Of a DNA stretch of 44,708 nt, positions 16,100 through 24,856 are shown piece after piece. The notes below the pieces were generated by a model. The model was not told the DNA's origin, did not search any database, and saw only the letters and a list, made by a program, of their open reading frames with translations. Source of the stretch: Simkaniaceae bacterium (lineage in GTDB: Bacteria > Chlamydiota > Chlamydiia > Chlamydiales > Simkaniaceae). The translations under genes and the position numbers were made by a program. Each line of letters opens with the position of its first letter. Positions within the stretch are counted from its first letter, which is position 1. The DNA lies in contig JANQJL010000056.1 of NCBI GenBank assembly GCA_028281675.1, forward strand, positions 1 through 44,708, given 5' to 3'.

Positions 16100-17251
16100 G
16101 TGAGAAAAATAAAAAGTACATCTTTATCGACGGGGTTGGCGATGTTTTCTATGTTTTTTGGAGCAGGAAATATTACGTTTCCATTAATCGTTGGGCAAAT
16201 AGTGGAAGGGGGGTTAATCTGGGCTCTTTTAGGGCTGGTTTTAACAGCTGTTGTCGTCCCTTTTAGTGGCCTTTTTGCCATTACCCTTTTTGAAGGGGAC
16301 TATGAAAGCTTTTTTAATAGAATTGGAAGGTGGCCGGGGCTTATTGTTATTATACTACTCCTTAGCATGATTGGGCCGTTTGGAGGTATTCCCCGTTGTA
16401 TTACACTTACTTATTCGACACTTAAGGTCTATTTTTCTTCGCTACATTTACTGACTTTTAGCTTGATCAGTGTCCTGATCATTTTCCTTTGTTCATGGAA
16501 AAGAAATCGAATTTTAGACTTAATTGGTTATGTTCTTTCACCTATTCTCATCCTCTTCTTAGTTGTGATCATCGTAAAGGGAGTTTTCTTTTCGAGTGTT
16601 GATCCTGTAGGATCTTCCAATGTAGCTCACCCTTTCTTATATGGATTGAAAGAGGGATATAATACGATGGACCTCTTAGCAGCTTTCTTCTTTTCTTCTC
16701 TTGTTTATAGTAGATTAAAGAGCCAATCCAAGAGCAAGGATAATAAGGGACTTCTCCTTCCCATCTTTAAGGCGAGCCTAATCGGAGCCTCTCTTCTTAG
16801 CATTATTTATATTGGATTTAGTTATGTGGCAGCCCATCATAGCCTTGCTTTGGAAGGGACGGGGGTGGATCAACTCTTGGGGCGGATTGGACAGATTGTC
16901 CTCGGACATCATGCTGGCCTTATTGTCTGCATATCTATAGCTTTGACCTGTTTAACAACTGCAATCGCGTTGACAGTTGTTAGTGCTGAGTTTTTGCAAA
17001 AGAGGGTGACGAAAGGACGTATCTCCTATGAGTGGTCTCTTGTCGTTACCCTAGTGGTAACAGTCTTTGTGTCGACTCTGGAGTTTACGGGGATTGTCCG
17101 TCTTCTTGCTCCGATGCTTCAGATTATTTACCCCTCTCTTCTTATCTTATGTCTTTTCAATACTTTTCATAAGACCCTTGATTATAAGCCTGTTAAGCTT
17201 CCAGTCTTTACGACCCTTTCTTTAGCGTTTTATTTTCAGTATTTTGCATAA
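16100..17251 (+). CDS. brnQ: Branched-chain amino acid transport protein (LIVCS family)
   Basis: The 383-residue polytopic protein shows the LIVCS signature near its N-terminus (FSMFFGAGNITFPLIVGQ) and about ten to twelve further hydrophobic helices. It imports leucine, isoleucine or valine with sodium or protons. It is shorter than the roughly 430-440 residues of enterobacterial BrnQ. Chlamydiae also encode BrnQ and depend on host amino acids. The chosen start is GTG at 16100, preceded by AAGGAAG; no ATG lies close enough upstream in frame. An intrinsic terminator follows at 17258. Confidence 0.9.
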   Translation: MRKIKSTSLSTGLAMFSMFFGAGNITFPLIVGQIVEGGLIWALLGLVLTAVVVPFSGLFAITLFEGDYESFFNRIGRWPGLIVIILLLSMIGPFGGIPRCITLTYSTLKVYFSSLHLLTFSLISVLIIFLCSWKRNRILDLIGYVLSPILILFLVVIIVKGVFFSSVDPVGSSNVAHPFLYGLKEGYNTMDLLAAFFFSSLVYSRLKSQSKSKDNKGLLLPIFKASLIGASLLSIIYIGFSYVAAHHSLALEGTGVDQLLGRIGQIVLGHHAGLIVCISIALTCLTTAIALTVVSAEFLQKRVTKGRISYEWSLVVTLVVTVFVSTLEFTGIVRLLAPMLQIIYPSLLILCLFNTFHKTLDYKPVKLPVFTTLSLAFYFQYFA

Positions 17252-17257
17252 AAAATG

Positions 17258-17285
17258 AAGCGGGCGCTGCCCGCTTTATTTCTTT
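17258..17285 (+). terminator. Intrinsic terminator after brnQ
   Basis: AAGCGGGC pairs with GCCCGCTT around a GCT loop (17258-17276), followed by the T-rich TATTTCTTTCT. It begins seven bases after the brnQ stop. Run of A residues before the stem means it could work weakly in the other direction too. Confidence 0.85.
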
Positions 17286-17459
17286 CTTAGATTCAAATAG
17301 ATACGATTCAATGTCTGTTAATTCTTAATTATTTAAAATTGGTTCTTCCTAATAAATTATACTTGTACAATTAATTTTTTCAGTCTAAATTAAGACTTGA
17401 GGGCGGCAAAATAAATCAAACATCGATTTTTTATGTTGGGACCCTCTTTGGAGGGGAAA

Positions 17460-18092
17460 ATGAAAGAGAAATTCGATCTTAACCCTTGGCTTAGCATGTG
17501 GATTCATCCGAGAAAAACAATGCAGGCCTTGAAAGGGTATGATATTAATCATAGGTTATTTGTTTTAAGTATGATCTATGGTTTTCAATGGATGCTTGGA
17601 GCTCTTCAATTTTTTTCCTTTGGTTACGCTTTCACACTCTTTTTTATCTTCCTAGTTGCTGCAGTTTTATCGATACCAGCTGGATATATCATTTTCAATT
17701 TCATGGGAGCATTTTACTATTGGATGGGGAAGATCGTAAGGGGAAAGGGAAGCTTTAAAGAGGTCCGGGCAGCAACCGCCTGGTCCAGTGTTCCAATGAT
17801 CATTACCATTTTGATTTGGATTTTTCTTATGCTCCTTTATGGAAATGGAGTGTTTATCTCTGGTTATGAAAAGAAATTGATTGGAACTGCTGCAATGATT
17901 ACGGCTATAGCAGGTCTTGGGCAGCTTGTTATGTTCGTTTGGTCAGTCGTGATTTTTTTACATGCTTTAGGGGAAGTACAGGGGTTTTCGTCGTGGATGG
18001 CTTTTCTAAATTTAATTTTAGCTTGGATAGCCTCATTTGTCCTTTTATTCCTCGTAAGTTGGGGTGTGTCATCATTGATACATGTTACATAG
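17460..18092 (+). CDS. Yip1-domain-like integral membrane protein
   Basis: The 210-residue protein begins KEKFDLNPWLSMWIHPRKT, which resembles the opening of bacterial YIP1-family proteins (a W-x-x-P-x-x-T/A-x-x-x-[IL] stretch before the first helix). Five hydrophobic helices follow. The start was set at the ATG at 17460 and not at the in-frame ATG nine codons earlier, because GGAGGGG lies five bases ahead of it. The cellular role of bacterial YIP1 proteins is unclear. The gene is probably cotranscribed with the two small envelope genes that follow. Confidence 0.75.
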   Translation: MKEKFDLNPWLSMWIHPRKTMQALKGYDINHRLFVLSMIYGFQWMLGALQFFSFGYAFTLFFIFLVAAVLSIPAGYIIFNFMGAFYYWMGKIVRGKGSFKEVRAATAWSSVPMIITILIWIFLMLLYGNGVFISGYEKKLIGTAAMITAIAGLGQLVMFVWSVVIFLHALGEVQGFSSWMAFLNLILAWIASFVLLFLVSWGVSSLIHVT

Positions 18093-18132
18093 GAAATATT
18101 GAATAGTTAAAACATAAGTAGGGGGAATAATT

Positions 18133-18726
18133 ATGTTAGGCTTATTTAAGAAGAAGGCACTTGCCGCCTTTGGAGCTATTTTATTAACCGCTGGGAGCGG
18201 TCCAGCCCTTATTGGCGCTGCACCAATAAAGTTGGCAGATAATGTGAAACCAAAAGTCGATACACTTGGAAGTTGGAAGCGTTTTCATTCTGTACACGGA
18301 AAGTGCATGATCTCTCTTCCAGAATCTCCTGAGCATGTAAAGCAAATGATGCCTTTTCCTGAACAAGGATACAGTCTACGTTATGATGTTTATCTCTCTG
18401 CACACGAGGAAAAAGCGGTCTATATGATGCTTATTGCTCAGTATCCTCCATTTATCAATGAATCCCATGCTGAAATGAGCCTTGAGAGCTTTTTAAATGG
18501 ATTAGTGACACAAAACCATGATAATCAACTTATCTTTGCGGATCTCGTAAATGTTCAAGGTCATAAAGCGCTTGATTTCTTCGTCAAGTCGAAAGGGATT
18601 TATTTCAAAGGGCGAGCGATCATGGCAGAAAATAGCCTCTACCTCTTAGCGATGGAGTGTGATGCAAATAACTACCTTGAAGGAAATTATAATCACTTTA
18701 TTGAATCTTTTGAACTAGTAAAATAA
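18133..18726 (+). CDS. Uncharacterised exported protein, 197 residues
   Basis: No family recognised. The N-terminus MLGLFKKKALAAFGAILLTA followed by GSGPALIGAAP is a likely signal peptide (basic n-region, hydrophobic core, AxA-like cut). The mature part is about 165 residues, predicted alpha/beta, with a segment GKCMISLPESPEHVKQMMPF that resembles the strand-turn opening of PsbP-like or 'DUF1795-like' exported domains. This resemblance is weak. AGGGGGAA ahead of the ATG supports the start. Its stop overlaps the next gene's ATG by one base, so the pair is translationally coupled. Confidence 0.75.
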   Translation: MLGLFKKKALAAFGAILLTAGSGPALIGAAPIKLADNVKPKVDTLGSWKRFHSVHGKCMISLPESPEHVKQMMPFPEQGYSLRYDVYLSAHEEKAVYMMLIAQYPPFINESHAEMSLESFLNGLVTQNHDNQLIFADLVNVQGHKALDFFVKSKGIYFKGRAIMAENSLYLLAMECDANNYLEGNYNHFIESFELVK

Positions 18727-19172
18727 TGTCAGGCATGCACGATCTTATTTACCTAACACTAGCACAGCTTGTGGAAACCTGGATCCTGATAGGAATCATG
18801 TGGTTTTCGCAAGTTGTTCATTATCCCCTCTACAAGAAGATTAAGGAAGGGTTCGTGGAGTATGAACGCTCTCATATACGGAGAGCTGCCCTCCTCCTAG
18901 GCCCCATTATGGTTGTAGAAGCAATCACCGCATTTCTCCTTGTAGGGATTGCACCGGGGGGTATCTTCACAACCCTTGCAGGAACAAACCTAGTTCTCCT
19001 TATCCTGATCTGGCTCTCAACGTTTCTTTTTCAAATCACACTGCACCAAAAGCTTAGCGTTCGCTTTTCTCCAAAGGTTCTCCAAAACCTTATCACCTCT
19101 AATTGGGTTCGCACACTCCTTTGGACTCTCAAAGGAGTGGTTACGGTCTTCATGATCTATCACCTTTTCTAG
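18726..19172 (+). CDS. Uncharacterised four-helix membrane protein, 148 residues
   Basis: The product has four hydrophobic helices (about 8-30, 53-75, 80-103 and 130-147). It carries a conserved-looking motif WFSQVVHYPLYKKI after helix 1 and TSNWVRTLLWTLKG before helix 4. The W-x-x-Q-V-V-H-Y-P-L motif and the later N-W-x-R-T pattern are shared by a widespread set of uncharacterised bacterial membrane proteins, which I recognise only by pattern. Function is unknown. The ATG overlaps the stop of the preceding exported protein (TAATG). Confidence 0.75.
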   Translation: MSGMHDLIYLTLAQLVETWILIGIMWFSQVVHYPLYKKIKEGFVEYERSHIRRAALLLGPIMVVEAITAFLLVGIAPGGIFTTLAGTNLVLLILIWLSTFLFQITLHQKLSVRFSPKVLQNLITSNWVRTLLWTLKGVVTVFMIYHLF

Positions 19173-19199
19173 ATAGGAACTCTTGGAAAGAATTTCTTT

Positions 19200-19257
19200 A
19201 GAATCAGTTGCAAAATTCCCGGTTAATCGATTTTTTAGGAGTTTTGCAATTGGCTCT
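19200..19257. repeat. Palindromic-element copy C (complete, arms 13/16 matched)
   Basis: The left arm AGAATCAGTTGCAAAA (19200-19215) and the right arm TTTTGCAATTGGCTCT (19242-19257) match at 13 of 16 positions around a 26-base centre (TTCCCGGTTAATCGATTTTT then TAGGAG). The centre is the same as in copies D and E in inverse orientation. It lies 28 bases after the stop of the 148-residue membrane protein and about 60 bases before the 543-residue gene. Confidence 0.75.
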
Positions 19258-19314
19258 TTAATATGTAACAGCCTTCTGCTATGAAGAGCCTAAGGGGAAC
19301 CTTAGGAAGGAAAG

Positions 19315-20946
19315 ATGGATAAATCATCGCTGCCAGATGTAAAACTTGCCAATATTAACCACCGCGACTCGTGGCAAGGGGCAGTCTCCCGACATTTTAG
19401 GAATTCCTTTAAGCGTAATTCATTTAAAAACCTCTTCTTATCTCTTCTGACGTTAGGCGTTTACCCTTACAAGAAATACAAAAAAGCAAAACGGGAGGTG
19501 GCTCAAGCCCTTGCAGCCCGTAAGCTTTTCTTTTTTAGAGCTTTTCAAGACCATATTGAAGAATGTCGTAAAATGCAGACTCATATTGACCCTCGCCAAT
19601 CTCTCAATGCAATTTTTATGAGGGTTCAATCAGAAAAAGTAGATGAAACCGAAGAGGCTTTAGAATTTAAAGCGATTTATTATCCGAGCGAAATCCTCCT
19701 CTTTATCACCAACCCTATTCGAGATAATAAAAGTATCCGCCTCCATAGGATTAAATCACGTAAGCATCTTGATTACTTAAGGATATGGCATGGTCTTAAG
19801 AAGAAAGCTCGTATTAATCAATATCGACAGATTCAAAACATCAACTTTTGCAATAAAACCCTTAAAGAAGACCACTGTTTGACCTCTGAGGGGATTCATG
19901 ACCGCCTGTCAAGAACGTCGGTTTGTCGGAAGAGTGTCTCGTTAATCACTAAATTTCGTGAACTGGGGAAAGCATTCCAAGAGATTGTCCTTGCCTACCA
20001 AGATTTTGAAGAGACAAGCGATACCAACCCAGAACTTTTTCATCTTATGGAGACGCTCGCAAAGACCTCGGAAAAGGATATAGAAACCCTTCAAACCTAT
20101 CTGGCAAGCCGTTATCTCCCTCGCGATCTCCCACTAGAGAATCGGAGACAATTGATTCAATTGGCAAATCAACAAGAGGTCCTTTATCACATGAGTGAGG
20201 AGGAGCAATTTAATCTTTGCGCCCTCATTCTCAATAAATATCAATGGGATTTTCTCCTATCTATCCAAGAGGTTTCCAAAGTGACTTTAGGTCTCCTTGA
20301 TTGGGCTTTTGAAGAATGTCCTTCAGAGATAAAAAAAGAGCTCTCCTTCATTGAGAAAATTTATGCAGGAATTGAAAAAAAGGCTAAAGATGATCCTGAA
20401 TCATTTCCATCTATTAATAAGAAAATTCAAGAAGATGAAAACTATCGCTTTATGACAGTCAATTTTGCAAATGAGCTTAACCGTGAGTGGCCTTCTCTCC
20501 AACTCTACACACAAGAAACTCTTTTGTATCGTCTTGATAAGAGCGACTCACTTTCCTTAGAACAACTCCTCGAAATTTACAAAGAACTGCAGGGACTTTG
20601 CGGCATTGATGATCCTCTATTTAGTCTCTTGCAAGAGGCTTTTTCTCAAGCTGGAAAGCAAGCCTTTGAATCTGCCATTGAAGAGGGGGTAATCAAACTT
20701 CTTGGAGAAAAATCAGAATACTTTTTGCCGATTCTTTCCAACTCAGATATTACAGCAATAAAAACAGATGAGAATCACTTTGAGATTCGTTACTGCTTTG
20801 AACAGCTCATTACACGGAAAGGGGAGATACAGCACCCTTTCGAGAAGGAAAAATATATGGTTATTACCCAGCCACTCATAAAAGTTGATCGAAAGTGGAT
20901 ATCTCCTGAGGCTACAATTAAAATTGCGAACAAAAAGAGGGCTTAA
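19315..20946 (+). CDS. Uncharacterised protein, 543 residues
   Basis: No family recognised. The start has a strong purine-rich site (AGGAAGGAAAG before ATG). One hydrophobic stretch lies at about 38-52 (NLFLSLLTLGVYPYKK) between basic flanks. The rest is predicted mostly helical, charged and cytoplasmic-looking, with possible short coiled coils at about 60-90 and 230-280. There is no signal peptide. Its TAA is followed with no gap by the GTG of the MFS transporter, so the two are coupled. A lineage-specific protein, possibly an effector, but nothing in the sequence proves secretion. Confidence 0.75.
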   Translation: MDKSSLPDVKLANINHRDSWQGAVSRHFRNSFKRNSFKNLFLSLLTLGVYPYKKYKKAKREVAQALAARKLFFFRAFQDHIEECRKMQTHIDPRQSLNAIFMRVQSEKVDETEEALEFKAIYYPSEILLFITNPIRDNKSIRLHRIKSRKHLDYLRIWHGLKKKARINQYRQIQNINFCNKTLKEDHCLTSEGIHDRLSRTSVCRKSVSLITKFRELGKAFQEIVLAYQDFEETSDTNPELFHLMETLAKTSEKDIETLQTYLASRYLPRDLPLENRRQLIQLANQQEVLYHMSEEEQFNLCALILNKYQWDFLLSIQEVSKVTLGLLDWAFEECPSEIKKELSFIEKIYAGIEKKAKDDPESFPSINKKIQEDENYRFMTVNFANELNREWPSLQLYTQETLLYRLDKSDSLSLEQLLEIYKELQGLCGIDDPLFSLLQEAFSQAGKQAFESAIEEGVIKLLGEKSEYFLPILSNSDITAIKTDENHFEIRYCFEQLITRKGEIQHPFEKEKYMVITQPLIKVDRKWISPEATIKIANKKRA

Positions 20947-22245
20947 GTGAGAAAAGTATTCCGCAGCGTTATTCCTCCTCTTATTAGTTTGGTTATTGTC
21001 ATGCTTGGGAATGGATTTTTTACAACCTTTGCCAGTTTGCGGATCTCGATTGAAGGGTATCCTAACATTGTTATTGGACTCCTTAATGCCTCTTATTACG
21101 CTGGACTGATGCTTGGAGCGATTTATGTTGAGAGGTTGATTAAACGGATTGGACATATCCGTAGCTTTGCCATTATGGCATCGATCAACTCACTCATTAT
21201 TGTCATCCAAGCGATGATGATCGGTCCTATAACGTGGACGATTTTTCGCTTTTTTACAGGATTTTGTACTTCAGGATTTTTTATTGCTATCGAGAGTTGG
21301 CTCCTCCTCTCAACTGGAGTGAAAAGTCGAGGGCGCCTCCTATCTCTCTATATGTTAACCCTCTATATGGCTCAAGGCCTAGGGCAGTTTATCTTAAATG
21401 CTTCTCCATTAGTAAGCCTTCTTCCCTTTGCGATTACGATTATCCTAAGCTCCCTTTCAGTTATCCCTGTTTCGATGATGAAAAGTAGTGGTCCTGTTCT
21501 TTTGGATTCCTCGATTACAAATATTTTCCAAATTCTAAAAAAAGCTCCCTTAGGTCCCATTGGGTGTTTTGTTTCAGGACTTATTATGAGTTCCTTTTAT
21601 GGTCTGGCACCAATTTTTGCTAAAGAGATCAATCTTTCCGTATTTCAGATCTCTCAAATCATGGGTTTTACCATCTTAGGAGGACTTCTCCTTCAATGGC
21701 CTATTGGACATCTCTCCGATATTTTTAACCGCAGGAAGGTGATCATTGGAGTGACCTTTGTCCTTATGCTTGTGACTCTGGCTCTTTATCAAAGCCATTA
21801 CTTTCATTTTTATGCTCTTCTTGCTTTGATGATCCTTTTTGGAGGGATCTCTTTCACCCTTTATCCTCTTTCTATTACCTATACTTGTGATCATTTTTCT
21901 GAGAAGAAGATGGTTGGAATCACCTGCGCTCTTCTACTTATCTATGGAGTCGGATGTATCATTGGCCCCCTTATTTCCCCTTTATTTATGGGCTATTTTG
22001 GTTCGGCCGGACTTTTTCTCTATATGAGCATCCTCTCTGCTCTTTTTATCCTTATCTGCATGTGGCGGGTTCTCCACTCCAAACCCCTTTCGGAAGAGGA
22101 GCAAAGTGACTATCTTCCCCTTCCTCGCGCCACCTCTATGGCTCTATATCTCGACCCCAAAAGCGACTTTGGCGAAGAAGATGAGCTCGACGAAGACGAG
22201 GAAGATCTCTACCCTTTCAGTGAAGAGTACGAGGACGAAGATTAA
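20947..22245 (+). CDS. MFS transporter (YcaD-like) with an acidic C-terminal tail
   Basis: The 432-residue protein has twelve predicted helices and major-facilitator signatures: the loop 2-3 motif region YYAGLMLGAIYVERLIKRIG and the second-half equivalent GHLSDIFNRRKVIIG. Its opening segment and the pair ESWLLLSTG / RGRLLSLYM resemble the YcaD/UMF group. Substrate unknown. The start is a GTG directly abutting the preceding stop. The last about 35 residues are strikingly acidic (GEEDELDEDEEDLYPFSEEY), unlike typical family members. The DNA for this tail is repeated 1.5 kb downstream (23686-23847). Confidence 0.88.
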   Translation: MRKVFRSVIPPLISLVIVMLGNGFFTTFASLRISIEGYPNIVIGLLNASYYAGLMLGAIYVERLIKRIGHIRSFAIMASINSLIIVIQAMMIGPITWTIFRFFTGFCTSGFFIAIESWLLLSTGVKSRGRLLSLYMLTLYMAQGLGQFILNASPLVSLLPFAITIILSSLSVIPVSMMKSSGPVLLDSSITNIFQILKKAPLGPIGCFVSGLIMSSFYGLAPIFAKEINLSVFQISQIMGFTILGGLLLQWPIGHLSDIFNRRKVIIGVTFVLMLVTLALYQSHYFHFYALLALMILFGGISFTLYPLSITYTCDHFSEKKMVGITCALLLIYGVGCIIGPLISPLFMGYFGSAGLFLYMSILSALFILICMWRVLHSKPLSEEEQSDYLPLPRATSMALYLDPKSDFGEEDELDEDEEDLYPFSEEYEDED

Positions 22246-22347
22246 TTTCTAAATTCTGCTTTTGCAACCATGCAAAGGGCTTCAATTCTCCAGTAAAGAT
22301 TCCGAACATCCTTTCGCGTAGCTTCCCGTGCTTGCCGATAGTTTCCT
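22147..22347. repeat. Direct repeat copy 1: 3' end of the MFS gene plus downstream segment
   Basis: This 201-base stretch recurs at 23686-23847 with only scattered substitutions and a 39-base deletion in the second copy. It covers the acidic tail of the MFS gene, its stop and about 100 bases beyond. On the minus strand both copies keep an open frame ending QAREATRKDVRNLYWRIEA, then LCMVAKAE and a stop, possibly the relic of a lost convergent gene. The two copies bracket the secreted triple-repeat gene. Confidence 0.85.
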
Positions 22348-22383
22348 GTCTGAACTCTTCCTAAAAGCGGGTTATTTTTTCGT

Positions 22384-23637
22384 TTATGGTTCGGCGTTTA
22401 TCATAAAAGTATATTGCGAATATGGGGTGTATGTATATTGCAAAGAGTGTTTGCAACGGGTCACCGAAACTTTGTCCCCATTATGAATTGATAGATTCCA
22501 GAAACTATCCCAGTATGAAAGCTCAAATAGTTTTGAAATATGGTCAATAAGCTCTTGCGGAGCCTCTTTATCCACAAAAATGCCAATTTTTGAGCTCCAA
22601 TGAGTCGTATGCATTATATGTCCATATTCCCAAGTCTCAAAACTTAATGTTGCTTTTAGATTTAAATTTTTTGGGTTGTGTATCAGCAAAACTCTGTAAA
22701 AATTTCCATCTAACTCGTAACATAAAGATTTCTTCGATAATTCATCAGACGTAAAAAGCTTTTGAATATCTGCATCAATCTCACAATTCTCAATCTTGTT
22801 AAGCATTAAAACAGGGTACAAACTTGCATAAAAAGAAACAGAATTTTTCCTTTGACCAAAGCATGAGTCTGCTATATCGATAACACTCGTGGGATCCTTT
22901 AAAAGCACACCAGGAACCAAGCTTTTTAAGTGCTTACCCAAAGAAAGAGGGTATGAATTAGCATCAATAGTCATAGCCAATGGACATTGTAATGGTTTTA
23001 TTGGTTTCTCACTACTGAGAAGTTCTTTCTTCGGATTGTACACAAAATAAACAGGATAGGGTTTTCCTTCCCATTGATAATTAACTAACAACTTTTTAAA
23101 TGTTTGAGATTTGAACAAATCTTGGATTGTTTGATCCTGTGCAGTCGTTGTTTTACAGACTTTTGTTGGTTTTCTATCCACATTGCCTTGTCTATTAGAC
23201 TGTGTCTCTCCAGAACCTGGAGCCACTTTAGCTCCAGCAAGATAATCGATTGACGGTTTTCCGCTAAAAGAGCTACAGATACTCCAGAAACCCCCAGACA
23301 AAATTCCTTGCTGCTGAATGATCTCACCTATATGTTTCTTAAGATTTTCAGGAATCATATCTTGAGTAAAAACTCCGTAGTACATCTGAAGCATGGAATT
23401 CTGCCCATTACCCAACAATATTTTTTCAGACTTTGGATTAAAGATAATCCTGAGTTTCCAATTTCTTTTATTATAGGAATAGAAAAGTAAAACATTTTGA
23501 AATTTATCGGATGCAAAACAAGCCTTAATTTTCTGATCAGCTGAAAAGTCCCATGGCGCTTTATTTGATGAAAAAACGTGTCGAACAGGGATAATAAAAA
23601 TAAACAACGCGAGTAAAAAATAAGAGAAACGTTTCAT
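22384..23637 (-). CDS. Secreted protein with three tandem internal repeats, 417 residues
   Basis: No family recognised. A signal peptide is evident (KRFSYFLLALFIFIIPV, probable cut after FSS). Three repeats start at about residues 37, 171 and 291: IKACFASDKF...NP-K, IQDLFKSQTF...YNPKKELL and IQKLFTSDEL...HNPKNLNL. Each has the pattern I-x-x-[LC]-F-x-S-x-x-F/L, then a Tyr-rich strand, then [FYH]-N-P-K. Each unit is about 120-130 residues. The gene is more AT-rich than its neighbours and lies exactly between two copies of a duplicated segment, suggesting it was gained or moved here. Function unknown; a periplasmic or surface protein is likely. Confidence 0.8.
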   Translation of the reverse strand: MKRFSYFLLALFIFIIPVRHVFSSNKAPWDFSADQKIKACFASDKFQNVLLFYSYNKRNWKLRIIFNPKSEKILLGNGQNSMLQMYYGVFTQDMIPENLKKHIGEIIQQQGILSGGFWSICSSFSGKPSIDYLAGAKVAPGSGETQSNRQGNVDRKPTKVCKTTTAQDQTIQDLFKSQTFKKLLVNYQWEGKPYPVYFVYNPKKELLSSEKPIKPLQCPLAMTIDANSYPLSLGKHLKSLVPGVLLKDPTSVIDIADSCFGQRKNSVSFYASLYPVLMLNKIENCEIDADIQKLFTSDELSKKSLCYELDGNFYRVLLIHNPKNLNLKATLSFETWEYGHIMHTTHWSSKIGIFVDKEAPQELIDHISKLFELSYWDSFWNLSIHNGDKVSVTRCKHSLQYTYTPYSQYTFMINAEP

Positions 23638-23685
23638 ATTTGACCACCTTGGTAATTGTTTTGCAAAAGGCTTTTCCTATCAAAA

Positions 23686-23847
23686 TATCTCGATCCCAAA
23701 AGCGACTTTGGTGAAGAAGATGAGCTCGACGAAGACGAGGATTAATTTTATAATTCTGCTTTTGCAACCATGCAAAGGGCCTCAATTCTCCAGTAAAGAT
23801 TCCGAACATCCTTTCGCGTAGCTTCCCGTGCTTGCTGATAGTTTCCT
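23686..23847. repeat. Direct repeat copy 2: partial copy of the MFS tail and downstream segment
   Basis: It encodes YLDPKSDFGEEDELDEDED and a stop on the plus strand, a shortened duplicate of the MFS C-terminus, without any start. It then continues with the same downstream bases as copy 1 up to about 23847. The gap 23638-23923 holds this repeat and no complete gene. A 63-codon minus-strand frame (23748-23939) covers the relic reading frame mentioned for copy 1. Confidence 0.85.
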
Positions 23848-23923
23848 CCCTGAAGATGGTATGCAAATTTTGTTTGGACATTATCTTTTCTAAAGGTTTT
23901 TTTACTGAAAAATATAATGGAAA

Positions 23924-24832
23924 TTAGAATTCGATGCAAGCTTTGACGCCGCCATAGCCGGCATAGTCAAAATGGTAATAGATGGGCTTGGCCCCATGTC
24001 GGTTTCGGATAAGGATCCACCCGCCAAAGTTGGCTCCACCAAAGACTCCTGCTGAGAAGTGGCGGGAATCGAAATAGATGCCGAGATCGAGGCCATTGGC
24101 GTGGACCGAGACCATCGATTCAGGATCGTTTTCACGGCTTCCAACGCGATGGAAGGAGCGGTACCACCCTCCAAAGCTTCGGTAGCTAAGGGCTGAAGAC
24201 CAGTTTTTTACAAAGTAATAATGAAGAGAAAAATCAAGGGGGAATATAGCATCGACCTTCCACTTTCGATGGAAATACCAATCAAATCCCAAGATTGGAA
24301 AGAGGTAGGTACTTTTGACTCCTGTTTGGCCCACAAAACCAATATGGATCCCAAGGGGCTCGCTATAGGCAAGACGTCCCCATATCATCCCGGTATAGAA
24401 GGCGTTGTTTCCCATATTAAAGTGATCGAGGTTGGCATGAACTCCAAGGTTCAAGACCCATCGCCAACCGTTAATTGCTGTGGTGATATAGCCGATAGAA
24501 AAAATCCCATCGTGAAAGTTTTTCTGCTTAAAAGAGGGGTTGTCATCGAAGTTTAGCCTCATATATCCATACCCAAACTCAAAGGAAAGAGAGTGATCTT
24601 CAGCGGGATAGGCGTTGATAAAGATGGCGCCTGCCCCTTCCGCATAGTTGAGATTAGAGCCCCTAAACCCCCGTTTATCAATGTCCGCCGATGAATTAAT
24701 GGCAAAATAGCCATCGATGAAAACACGGTCTTTTTTATGGACAAAGCAATAGTCTGTCGCTAGAGAGTAATCGAGCGAATAGGCTAAAGCTGGCAATATC
24801 AATGCAATAAGGATAATGGGCAAGCGTTTCAT
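23924..24832 (-). CDS. Probable outer-membrane beta-barrel protein, 302 residues
   Basis: No specific family recognised. The signal peptide is clear (MKRLPIILIALILPALAYS, cut before LDYS). The mature part is rich in aromatic residues and Gly and alternates polar and hydrophobic residues in short strands separated by turns, for example SLSFEFGYGYMRLNF, WVLNLGVHANLDHF and FDWYFHRKWKVDAIF. It ends with Phe (GYGGVKACIEF), the usual C-terminal residue of barrels inserted by the BAM complex. About 12-14 strands are plausible. AGGGGGAA ahead of the ATG supports the start. It may be a porin-like or lineage-specific surface protein. Confidence 0.75.
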   Translation of the reverse strand: MKRLPIILIALILPALAYSLDYSLATDYCFVHKKDRVFIDGYFAINSSADIDKRGFRGSNLNYAEGAGAIFINAYPAEDHSLSFEFGYGYMRLNFDDNPSFKQKNFHDGIFSIGYITTAINGWRWVLNLGVHANLDHFNMGNNAFYTGMIWGRLAYSEPLGIHIGFVGQTGVKSTYLFPILGFDWYFHRKWKVDAIFPLDFSLHYYFVKNWSSALSYRSFGGWYRSFHRVGSRENDPESMVSVHANGLDLGIYFDSRHFSAGVFGGANFGGWILIRNRHGAKPIYYHFDYAGYGGVKACIEF

Positions 24833-24856
24833 ATTTCCCCCTAAGCTGCATTATGC

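Noticed and set aside
20743-21156. 137-codon minus-strand frame across the 543-residue gene and MFS start
   Set aside because: It overlaps two well-supported genes in antisense and has no ribosome-binding site or recognisable motif.
23561-23881. 106-codon minus-strand frame overlapping the repeat and the triple-repeat gene start
   Set aside because: It combines part of the duplicated segment with out-of-frame signal-peptide sequence; only the shared tail is worth noting.
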